A stretch of DNA of 64,000 nt from Massilibacteroides vaginae (GTDB taxonomy: Bacteria; Bacteroidota; Bacteroidia; Bacteroidales; Tannerellaceae): NCBI RefSeq assembly GCF_900178525.1, contig NZ_FXDJ01000006.1, positions 186,001 to 250,000 of the forward strand, given 5' to 3'. Below the pieces are notes generated by a model. The model searched no databases, was not told where the DNA came from, and worked only from the letters and a program-made list of their open reading frames with translations. Positions 45,867 through 52,963 of the stretch are shown here, piece by piece. The translations under genes and the position numbers were made by a program. Each line of letters opens with the position of its first letter. Position 1 is the first letter of the stretch.

Positions 45867-47909
45867 TTACATCTTTAATATAATTCGTTCGCCAAGTTGT
45901 TTACTAAGTACGTTCTTAATCTCGTTCAACTTAGCTAATTCCTGCATTTTTTTAATTATTTCCTCCATATTACCTTCTGCCTGCGCCTTTTTGATCGAAT
46001 TCTGAATGAGTTTGATCTGATGCCTGATATACGCATCCTTTAACGCATACAAATCCCGGGGCACGTACTGATCCAAATTATCTTCTTCCTGCTCCAGTTC
46101 CCGGTATTTCGAGTGGTATTTACTGAGTTCGTACTTATCGTCTATCAGATTGGCTGCCAATCGGCTGACATTGGCATCAGGGTGCGCAAGAAAATATTTA
46201 TGCGCGAAAAACCCTTCTTGTTTACAACGCTCTGCCGCTTCTTCCAGCATTTGCTTAAAAAGAGGAGTCATAAAGGCCAGATCATCACGCGCCATATCGA
46301 AATGAATAAATTCGGCCACGCGCATAACGATATGTTCATTGGTTTCCTCGTCCGTATAATCATACAATACGCGTTCGCCGTAGCGAACAATATAGCGCAA
46401 CAAGGCGATTTCGAATACTTCATAAGGCGAACGTTGTACAAAAATCTCCTGCGGAGACTCCTTTACCTGCAAGCCACCTTCCATCCGCAGCAGTTCTTCT
46501 TCCGAAATAGGAGGCGCATCACCGGGGGAAACAGTACTTGCCTCCGGATTGGGTTCACCGGCATAAATAGGCGGAGCAGCAGGTCGGACCGGAACTGGGG
46601 CTTGTTTTTGCAAACGAAGTTTATTTACCTGAGCAAGCACAAGACGTTCGTCTACTTCCATCATAGAGCTACACTCACGTATATAAAATGTACGCGCGAT
46701 ATCATTCGGAATGATCGCGATCGAATTGATAATATCTGTAATTAACCCGGAACGTTGCATCGGATCTTTTTCCGCATCACCCAGCAAAAGTTCTGTTTTA
46801 AAACGAATAAAGTCCGTTTCGTTTTTCTCGATAAAACCGGTAAAGCCGGCGGCGTTATGTTTGCGTGCAAAAGAGTCCGGGTCTTCCCCGTCGGGCAGTA
46901 AAACAACCTTTATATTCATCCCCTCTTCCAACAAAAGGTCTATCCCACGCAAGGCGGCCTTTATACCGGCAGCGTCGCCGTCATACAATACCGTTATATT
47001 GTTAGTAAAACGGTGAATCATACGTATCTGTCCGGGGGTTAAGGCTGTACCCGAAGAGGCTACAACGTTTTCTATTCCGGCCTGATGCATGGAGATCACA
47101 TCCGTATAGCCTTCCACTAAAAAACATTTATCGTTTTTTACAATCGCCTGTTTTGCAAAAAACATCCCGTAAAGCTCATTACTCTTGTGGTATATTTCAC
47201 TTTCGGGAGAGTTGACGTATTTAGCGGCTTTTTCATCCTTTTTCAGAATACGCCCACCAAACCCGACCACTTTTCCACTTACCGTATGGATCGGGAATAA
47301 AACACGCCCGCGAAATCGGTCGTTTACTTTTCCGTTATCATAGGCAATAACCAAACCTGTTTTTTCCAGAAATTCTTGTTTATAGCCCTTACGCTGGGAC
47401 TCCTGAAAAAGCGCATCCCATTGATCCAGACTATACCCCAACTGAAACTTACGAATGGTATCTTCCCTGAATCCCCTTTCGGCGAAATAGCGCAAACCCA
47501 CACTTCTCCCCTCTACATGCTCGTGCAGAATCGTTGAAAAATAATTTTGCGCCCAAGTATTGATAATAAACATACTCTCACGGGTGCTTTGTGTTTCTTT
47601 TTCCTTATCGGTAAGCTCCCGTTCCTGTATTTCGATATTGTATTTTTTGGCAAGAATGCGTAAAGCGTCAAAATAGGTAATCTGTTCATGCTTCATAATA
47701 AAGTGAACAGCCGTACCACCTTCGCCGCACGAAAAACATTTGCAAATATTCTTTGCCGGAGAAACGTAAAAAGACGGGGTTTTATCCGCATGAAACGGAC
47801 ATAATCCCACGTAATTCACCCCCCTTTTCCTCAGTGTAACAAACTCAGACACGACATCCACAATATTGGCTGCATCAAGAATCCGGTCTATCGTTAGTTG
47901 ATCAATCAT
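45867..47909 (-). CDS. dnaG: DNA primase DnaG
   Basis: 680 residues from MIDQLTIDRILDAANIVDVV; the frame is open to 47990 but those codons are not primase-like and the likely promoter lies within them. CHC2 zinc-binding domain with C37, H40, C58, C61 (GLCPFH, CKCFSCGEGG). The TOPRIM catalytic centre has VEGYTDVISMHQAG and YDGDAAGIKA. The C-terminal ~200 residues are the helicase-interacting region. Synthesises RNA primers at the replication fork. Confidence 0.97.
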   Translation of the reverse strand: MIDQLTIDRILDAANIVDVVSEFVTLRKRGVNYVGLCPFHADKTPSFYVSPAKNICKCFSCGEGGTAVHFIMKHEQITYFDALRILAKKYNIEIQERELTDKEKETQSTRESMFIINTWAQNYFSTILHEHVEGRSVGLRYFAERGFREDTIRKFQLGYSLDQWDALFQESQRKGYKQEFLEKTGLVIAYDNGKVNDRFRGRVLFPIHTVSGKVVGFGGRILKKDEKAAKYVNSPESEIYHKSNELYGMFFAKQAIVKNDKCFLVEGYTDVISMHQAGIENVVASSGTALTPGQIRMIHRFTNNITVLYDGDAAGIKAALRGIDLLLEEGMNIKVVLLPDGEDPDSFARKHNAAGFTGFIEKNETDFIRFKTELLLGDAEKDPMQRSGLITDIINSIAIIPNDIARTFYIRECSSMMEVDERLVLAQVNKLRLQKQAPVPVRPAAPPIYAGEPNPEASTVSPGDAPPISEEELLRMEGGLQVKESPQEIFVQRSPYEVFEIALLRYIVRYGERVLYDYTDEETNEHIVMRVAEFIHFDMARDDLAFMTPLFKQMLEEAAERCKQEGFFAHKYFLAHPDANVSRLAANLIDDKYELSKYHSKYRELEQEEDNLDQYVPRDLYALKDAYIRHQIKLIQNSIKKAQAEGNMEEIIKKMQELAKLNEIKNVLSKQLGERIILKM

Positions 47910-47936
47910 TTCAATCTTAAAAAATCTATAGATGAA

Positions 47937-47944
47937 CAAAAATA
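47937..47944 (-). promoter_or_regulatory. Possible promoter (-7 TATTTTTG) of dnaG
   Basis: TATTTTTG on the minus strand, 28 bases upstream of the chosen dnaG start. It supports the internal start, since upstream codons would not be transcribed. Confidence 0.5.
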
Positions 47945-47966
47945 CGATTATTTTTATAGAAAGATA

Positions 47967-47974
47967 TATCTTTG
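47967..47974 (+). promoter_or_regulatory. Possible promoter (-7 TATCTTTG) of the DUF5106/thioredoxin-like gene
   Basis: TATCTTTG, 22 bases before the ATG at 47997 and divergent from the dnaG promoter. Confidence 0.5.
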
Positions 47975-47996
47975 TAAGCTTTAAATACATAAGACA

Positions 47997-48935
47997 ATGA
48001 TTATGAAATTTGTATACGTTTTTGCGCTGATGATGCTTTGTGCATCATGTAATGCTTCCAACTCTTCTGCCACTCAGAATGAAGAAGTTCAACAAACCAA
48101 TCGCCCTGTATTCCAAATGATTGATATCCCGAGCATATTGACCAGCCCTGATGAGCGCGCGGAATATCTCGTAAAAAACTATTGGAATAAATTTAATTTT
48201 TCCGACACAACAAACCTCGCCTATCCGGACGCAATCGAACAGCCGTTTGTGGATTACATCGACATACTTCCACACACAACACTGGAAGTGGCATCTGCCG
48301 CACTAAGAAGCACGATGGATAAAGCCGGCGCAGAAAAAAAGGTATTTGCGCATTTCTTCGAGTTATTTGAAAAATACCTGTACGACCCTAATTCGCCGAT
48401 GAGAAACGAAGAGTTTTTCATCCCTATTCTGGAGTCGGCAATCGCCTCTCCTACTTTAGACGATACAGAAAAAATCCGTCCGCAGAGTTTATTGCAACTT
48501 GCCCAAAAGAACAGGTTAGGAACGCTTGCCCACGATTTTACATTTACATTGGAAAACGGACAAAAACAATCGCTGTACCAACAGAAAGCAGAATATATCC
48601 TTGTCTATTTTTACAACCCGGGCTGTCCGGCATGCGAAGAAACCAGCGGAAAGATGAAGACTTCTCCTCTGATTGCCAATTTAACCAATAGTAAAAATTT
48701 AAAAATAGTAGCTATATATCCGGACGAAGACCTGACAGAATGGAAAAAATACCTCAACAACATCCCTAAAAACGCCGGTTGGGTAAGCGGCTACGATCAG
48801 GACGTCTACCTCAAAAACGAAGAGATATACGACCTCAAAGCAATTCCCACACTCTACCTCTTAGATAAAGACAAGAAAGTAGTATTGAAAGACGCGGCCA
48901 TAGAAGAAATTGAAGCATTTCTTTCAACAAAATAA
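47997..48935 (+). CDS. Thioredoxin-like lipoprotein with DUF5106 N-terminal domain
   Basis: 312 residues (an ATG 6 bases further in is also possible). Lipobox MLCASCNAS (Cys near 19). The N-terminal half (RAEYLVKNYWNKFNFSDT and following) fits DUF5106. The C-terminal half is a TlpA/thioredoxin-like fold with a CPAC redox motif (VYFYNPGCPACEETSG). Probably a periplasmic thiol-disulfide reductase. Monocistronic from its own promoter. Confidence 0.87.
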   Translation: MIMKFVYVFALMMLCASCNASNSSATQNEEVQQTNRPVFQMIDIPSILTSPDERAEYLVKNYWNKFNFSDTTNLAYPDAIEQPFVDYIDILPHTTLEVASAALRSTMDKAGAEKKVFAHFFELFEKYLYDPNSPMRNEEFFIPILESAIASPTLDDTEKIRPQSLLQLAQKNRLGTLAHDFTFTLENGQKQSLYQQKAEYILVYFYNPGCPACEETSGKMKTSPLIANLTNSKNLKIVAIYPDEDLTEWKKYLNNIPKNAGWVSGYDQDVYLKNEEIYDLKAIPTLYLLDKDKKVVLKDAAIEEIEAFLSTK

Positions 48936-49168
48936 GCCGCTGAATTACATCTCGAAAAAGCATTGATTTTCAAAGACTAAAAACATAAAGGTTATTTTTC
49001 GAAAAATAAAGGATATATTTTGAAAAATAACCTTTATGTTTTTATAGATATAGTAATATGTTTTTAGAAGCATTAATTGAGATCATTTTTCACAGATTAT
49101 CTCTCCTATTACAACCCCAGTCCGGCAGTTAAGCCAAATAATGTTAACAACAGAAAAATATGTTTCAT
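48936..49168. other. Noncoding stretch after the thioredoxin-like gene
   Basis: Holds the repeat element at 48979-49043. The ~120 bases after it contain no gene that I can support. Confidence 0.5.
48979..49043. repeat. Repeat element with perfect 22-bp inverted arms (copy D)
   Basis: Left arm at 48979-49000 contains ACATAAAGGTTATTTTTC; the right arm at 49022-49043 is its exact complement in reverse; the 21-bp centre contains ATAAAGGATAT. Relative to copies A and E, one 21-bp unit is inverted, which turns the array into a long hairpin. ATAGATATAGTAATAT follows. Confidence 0.85.
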
Positions 49169-49190
49169 AAATATGTTTCAAAACATATTT
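49169..49190. promoter_or_regulatory. 22-bp palindrome upstream of the small-RNA promoter, possible operator
   Basis: Arms AAATATGTTT and AAACATATTT separated by CA. A third half-site AAATATGTTT lies immediately upstream (49156-49165). The palindrome covers the expected -33 region of the promoter at 49197-49204. Confidence 0.5.
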
Positions 49191-49196
49191 TCTCCA

Positions 49197-49204
49197 TATA
49201 TTTG
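49197..49204 (+). promoter_or_regulatory. Promoter (-7 TATATTTG) of the small transcript
   Basis: TATATTTG is an exact match to the Bacteroidetes -7 element. The predicted start is about 7 bases downstream, near 49211. Confidence 0.65.
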
Positions 49205-49210
49205 CACTGT

Positions 49211-49277
49211 GTTTTTCATGGTATTAGATTTTAAAGTTAGCAATGAAGATTGGTTGTCGTGATGACAACCTTTTTTT
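49211..49277 (+). ncRNA. Putative small RNA or leader-peptide transcript
   Basis: A strong -7 promoter and a strong terminator bracket about 67 bases. Inside, from the ATG at 49219, lies a 14-codon frame (MVLDFKVSNEDWLS) whose TGA stop falls in the loop of the terminator hairpin GGTTGTC / GACAACC. This layout fits either a small RNA or a translated attenuator leader. I have an uncertain recollection of similar short peptides in other Bacteroidales genomes. No gene on the plus strand follows within 9 kb. Confidence 0.45.
49252..49277 (+). terminator. Terminator of the small transcript
   Basis: Stem GGTTGTC / GACAACC with a short loop, followed by seven T residues. Confidence 0.85.
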
Positions 49278-49325
49278 GTTTTATACAAATATGATTTTAC
49301 ATACCGGACAAAAAAACCACTGACC

Positions 49326-49391
49326 TATGAAGAACAGTGGATTTTAAACGAAAACTTAATTAAAGAGGTTTGTCGTGACGGCGACTTTTTT
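49326..49391 (+). ncRNA. Degenerate second copy of the small transcript
   Basis: GGATTTTAAA, then AAGAGGTTTGTCGTGACGGCGAC and T6 (read in parts), parallels GATTTTAAA .. GATTGGTTGTCGTGATGACAACC of the first copy. The terminator stem is shorter (GTCG / CGAC). A CCACTG / CAGTGG hairpin precedes it. No clear -7 promoter is seen. Confidence 0.3.
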
Positions 49392-49395
49392 CATA

Positions 49396-50115
49396 CTAAA
49401 ACGCACGGAAATTTAACTGAAAGTTAAGCACTGGATAAACCGTAAAATTTTTCATAAACTTATTAAAGCTATCGAGTTTGTCACTTATTTCTAAGTGATC
49501 TAAATCTGCAATCAATTGCCCTTCGGTTACGACAAACTTGGGTCTACCGTGAAACATAGCACCTAATTCAAATTTAAAACCGACACGTTTGTTTTTTGTC
49601 ACGGAATTTCCAAAACCCAATCCCAAATAAGGCTTAAGTGCATTTGTCTCTAACTGAACTGTAACATTCTCATCGGATGGTTTAACAATTATATCTCCGA
49701 TTTCGACTAAACGATCCGCTTTTCCGGAGATCTTAACAATTCCGGAGGTTCCCATATAAACACCTCCTGTTAAATGAAAAGTGCTTTTACGGAAAGGAAA
49801 AAAATCAGCCAATAACAAACCGTTCACCATGTTACCTTTTGCTTTCATTGGAATAGGATCAGTGCTTGAATAGCCCTCATATCTTATAATACCGTCGTAA
49901 TCGTAATTATAAGAATAACTAAACACCATCAGTCCTGTTCTAAGAGAGAGGAAATTATTAATTGGTGATGCAACCTGCAAGCCCACTCCAAGGGTACTAA
50001 CATTAGCGGACACAGATAAATGTTCAAAGGGCTTTACCTCTTGTTGTGCACTAAGCTTTAACACAGAAAGGGCAAAAAGGACAAGAACGAATGTCCTTAC
50101 AATACTGTTTTTCAT
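49396..50115 (-). CDS. Outer membrane beta-barrel protein
   Basis: 239 residues with a signal peptide (FVLVLFALSVLKLSAQ) and alternating strands (FLSLRTGLMVFSYSYNYDY, FHLTGGVYMGTSG, LKPYLGLGFGNSV) ending in FQLNFRAF, consistent with a small outer membrane barrel. No catalytic motif. Function unknown. Separated by 68 bases from the upstream esterase gene on the same strand. Confidence 0.78.
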   Translation of the reverse strand: MKNSIVRTFVLVLFALSVLKLSAQQEVKPFEHLSVSANVSTLGVGLQVASPINNFLSLRTGLMVFSYSYNYDYDGIIRYEGYSSTDPIPMKAKGNMVNGLLLADFFPFRKSTFHLTGGVYMGTSGIVKISGKADRLVEIGDIIVKPSDENVTVQLETNALKPYLGLGFGNSVTKNKRVGFKFELGAMFHGRPKFVVTEGQLIADLDHLEISDKLDSFNKFMKNFTVYPVLNFQLNFRAF

Positions 50116-50183
50116 AAAAAGAATTAAAGTTTAAAATAATAAAAACTTATACAACAAATATGTCTTGATAATAAATTATATTT

Positions 50184-50993
50184 TCATTTCTTTCCGTCAA
50201 AGAACTTCTTAAAATATAATATCTGATAGTCTATTGAATTACGCCAGTAGTCAGCGTTATGAACACCGGGACGAACCTGAAATTCATGATCTATTTGATA
50301 TTTGCGAAGCTTTTTGTGCAAGTCCAGATTCACTTCATAAAAGAAATCACCGTATCCGCAATCAACAATTATGGCCAGATCTCCATTTTTTAAGCGATCT
50401 ATCTGATTGATTACAGTATGTTGTTCCCAGATTTCCCGATTACTGCTTGCTTCTCCTAATTGCTTACTCATTTCCCAATTATTTGGGAATGGGCGAATGT
50501 CTACCCCGCCACTGGTACTACCCACTGCTCCAAAAACAGATTTATTCCTTAGGGCTAACCACATGGCACCATGTCCGCCCATGCTCAAACCTGTAATGGC
50601 TCTTGCGCTACGGTCTTTCTTTACCGGATAATTCGCATCGATATAGTCGACTAATTCTTTTGCTACAAATGTTTCGTAACGGTAAGAAGGGTCTTTCGGG
50701 CTATCCCAATACCAACTATTTTTCCCATCGGGACAAACGAAAGTTATTCCTGTTTGGTCTGCTATTTTCGGAAGATCAGGTTTAATTCCAATCCAGGAAC
50801 GGGCATTGCCGCTATAACCATGAAGTAAATAAACAACCGGAGCTTCAGATTTAGCTCCTGACGGGGAAACGACAACTACCTCCACTTGTTTATTCATTGA
50901 GTTGCTTCGAACCAGGATTGTATCTACTTTTGCAGCATATAAAGATGACGCGCTGCAAACCAAGAGGAGTAAAAGGGCATTGATCTTTTTCAT
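50184..50993 (-). CDS. Secreted alpha/beta-hydrolase esterase (esterase D-like)
   Basis: About 269 residues from MKKINALLLLLVCSASSLYAA, with a signal peptide; an ATG 9 bases upstream (51002) is also possible. Putative esterase fold: LLHGYSGNARSW, nucleophile elbow GLSMGGHGA, acid region IIVDCGYGDFF and catalytic His in RPGVHNADYW. Relatives are carbohydrate esterases (acetyl, feruloyl) or S-formylglutathione hydrolases. The signal peptide favours a carbohydrate ester substrate, which is inference. Confidence 0.88.
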   Translation of the reverse strand: MKKINALLLLLVCSASSLYAAKVDTILVRSNSMNKQVEVVVVSPSGAKSEAPVVYLLHGYSGNARSWIGIKPDLPKIADQTGITFVCPDGKNSWYWDSPKDPSYRYETFVAKELVDYIDANYPVKKDRSARAITGLSMGGHGAMWLALRNKSVFGAVGSTSGGVDIRPFPNNWEMSKQLGEASSNREIWEQHTVINQIDRLKNGDLAIIVDCGYGDFFYEVNLDLHKKLRKYQIDHEFQVRPGVHNADYWRNSIDYQILYFKKFFDGKK

Positions 50994-51077
50994 TTTAATC
51001 ATATTAAATTATCGGGTGGTGAATATAATAAAAAAGGCAAACGTTTCCATTCGCCTTTTATATTATCGGTCTGTTTT

Positions 51078-52559
51078 TTAATAAGAACGTGCAAATAATA
51101 CACGACGGGCAGAAGGTTTACCGGTCACTATACATACGCCCGGAGTCTCGTCTCCTTCCAGTGGGATACAGCGAATCGTTGCTTTCGTTTCATTCTTGAT
51201 CTGTTCTTCTGTTTCAGATGTGCCGTCCCAGTGAGCAAGAATAAAATTACCTTCGTCCAACTTTACTTTAAAGTCGTCATAAGTATCCGCTTCTACTGTA
51301 TGAGAAGCGCGATAGTCGAATGCTTTCTTAAAGATATTCTGCTGAATTTCGTCCAACAGATTTTTCACAAATTCTTCGATACCGTCGCAAGTGATTGTTT
51401 CTTTCACTAAAGTGTCACGACGCATTACTTCTATTGTATTATTCTCCAGGTCACGTCCTCCCATCGCAAGACGTACAGGTACACCCTTCAGTTCATACTC
51501 CGCAAATTTCCATCCCGGCTTTTTATTGTCGGCATCATCGAATTTCACGGAAATTCCCATTTTCTTTAGATTAGCAACAATACCTTTCACCTTTTCACTG
51601 ATTTGTGCTAATTGCTCGTCGTTGCGATAAATCGGAACAATTACGACCTGAATCGGAGCCAATTGAGGAGGCAAAACCAAGCCATTGTCATCTGAATGTG
51701 CCATAATCAACGCACCGATCAAACGAGTAGATACACCCCAGGAAGTTGCCCAAGCATGATCCGTCTGACCGTTTTTGTCGATAAATGTTACATCAAACGC
51801 TTTACCGAAGTTTTGTCCGAGGAAGTGCGATGTTCCGGCTTGTAATGCTTTTCCATCCTGCATCATAGCCTCAATAGTGTATGTTTCAATCGCTCCGGCA
51901 AAACGTTCGCTCGCTGTTTTCGATCCCTTTACAACAGGCAATGCCATATAGTTTTCGGCAAAATCAGCATAAATATCGTGTATAATACGGGCTTCTTCCA
52001 ATGCTTCTTCCTGTGTGGCATGAGCAGTATGTCCTTCTTGCCATAAGAATTCGGCAGTACGAAGGAACAGACGGGTACGCATCTCCCAGCGCATCACATT
52101 TGCCCATTGATTACAAAGAATCGGCAAGTCCCGATAAGACTGTATCCAATTCCGATAGGTATTCCAGATAATCGTTTCGGAAGTAGGACGAATAATCAAC
52201 TCTTCTTCCAATTTAGCATTGGGGTCGACCTCCACACCGGTTTTGTCTGCATTCGTTCTTAAACGATAATGAGTTACAACCGCGCATTCTTTTGCAAAAC
52301 CTTCAACGTGTTCGGCTTCTTTACTTAGAAATGACTTCGGTATCAATAAGGGGAAATAGGCATTTTCATGTCCTGTTTCCTTAAACTTAGCATCAAGTAT
52401 ATGCTGCATTTTTTCCCAAATCGCATAACCGTACGGTTTAATAACCATACAACCACGCACTGCCGAATTTTCCGCCAAATTGGCTTTGATCACCAGATCC
52501 TGATACCATTGCGCGTAATTTTCACTACGCTTGGTAAGTTCTTTCAACTCCTTTGCCAT
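51078..52559 (-). CDS. proS: Proline-tRNA ligase (short, archaeal/eukaryotic-like type)
   Basis: 493 residues. Class II synthetase motifs: [38 protein letters not shown] in parts with LRWEMR-like [24 protein letters not shown] (motif 2), and motif 3 [17 protein letters not shown]. There is no editing insertion between motifs 2 and 3, and the C-terminal zinc-type extension marks the archaeal/eukaryotic-like form common in Bacteroidetes. Confidence 0.96.
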   Translation of the reverse strand: MAKELKELTKRSENYAQWYQDLVIKANLAENSAVRGCMVIKPYGYAIWEKMQHILDAKFKETGHENAYFPLLIPKSFLSKEAEHVEGFAKECAVVTHYRLRTNADKTGVEVDPNAKLEEELIIRPTSETIIWNTYRNWIQSYRDLPILCNQWANVMRWEMRTRLFLRTAEFLWQEGHTAHATQEEALEEARIIHDIYADFAENYMALPVVKGSKTASERFAGAIETYTIEAMMQDGKALQAGTSHFLGQNFGKAFDVTFIDKNGQTDHAWATSWGVSTRLIGALIMAHSDDNGLVLPPQLAPIQVVIVPIYRNDEQLAQISEKVKGIVANLKKMGISVKFDDADNKKPGWKFAEYELKGVPVRLAMGGRDLENNTIEVMRRDTLVKETITCDGIEEFVKNLLDEIQQNIFKKAFDYRASHTVEADTYDDFKVKLDEGNFILAHWDGTSETEEQIKNETKATIRCIPLEGDETPGVCIVTGKPSARRVLFARSY

Positions 52560-52611
52560 TTCTGTTTTTACTTCTAATATATAACGTTCAATATTATTAC
52601 TTTAAGATTTG

Positions 52612-52619
52612 CAAAGGTA
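52612..52619 (-). promoter_or_regulatory. Probable promoter (-7 TACCTTTG) of proS
   Basis: TACCTTTG on the minus strand, 53 bases upstream of the proS ATG. No -33 match. Confidence 0.55.
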
Positions 52620-52926
52620 TAAAATATTTTGTTCCGAAAGTTACCCGATTACAATACATATCATGCCTATAAACAAAGAAAGCACCTCTGAGGAAGGCAC
52701 TTTCTATTTTTCGCAGACTCAATTTAAATTCTACTAACCTAATCTTTCTTTTTCTTTGTGTAAAACGTGTGTAAATGTAGAAACGTACTGTTTCGATATA
52801 CTACCTATTATTCGAATATCGTGCCAAACGTTTCAGCATTCCATCAGATAAAACATTGAGCCCTGACAATCAACACATTTTAGTTAACATTCATTCAGAA
52901 AGCACATTTGATCATTATTCATAAAA
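52620..52926. other. Noncoding stretch between proS and the histidine kinase gene
   Basis: About 300 bases. It contains an imperfect hairpin near 52679-52705 (GAAAG..CC / GG..CTTTC) that could be a secondary terminator. Nothing else is recognisable. Confidence 0.4.
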
Positions 52927-52963
52927 TGGGGAAAAAGATGTGGAGCTGTGGATTTTTTCCCCA
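52927..52963 (-). terminator. Terminator of the phosphoethanolamine transferase-kinase operon
   Basis: 10-bp stem TGGGGAAAAA / TTTTTCCCCA directly after the histidine kinase stop codon. On the minus strand it is followed by TTTTATG. Confidence 0.8.

Noticed and set aside
46113-46745. 210-residue open frame on the plus strand
   Set aside because: It is antisense to dnaG, whose product is unmistakable; the translation has no family-like motifs.
49077-49262. 61-residue frame ending in the small transcript
   Set aside because: Its upstream part lies before the promoter at 49197; only the last 14 codons (from 49219) could be translated from that transcript.
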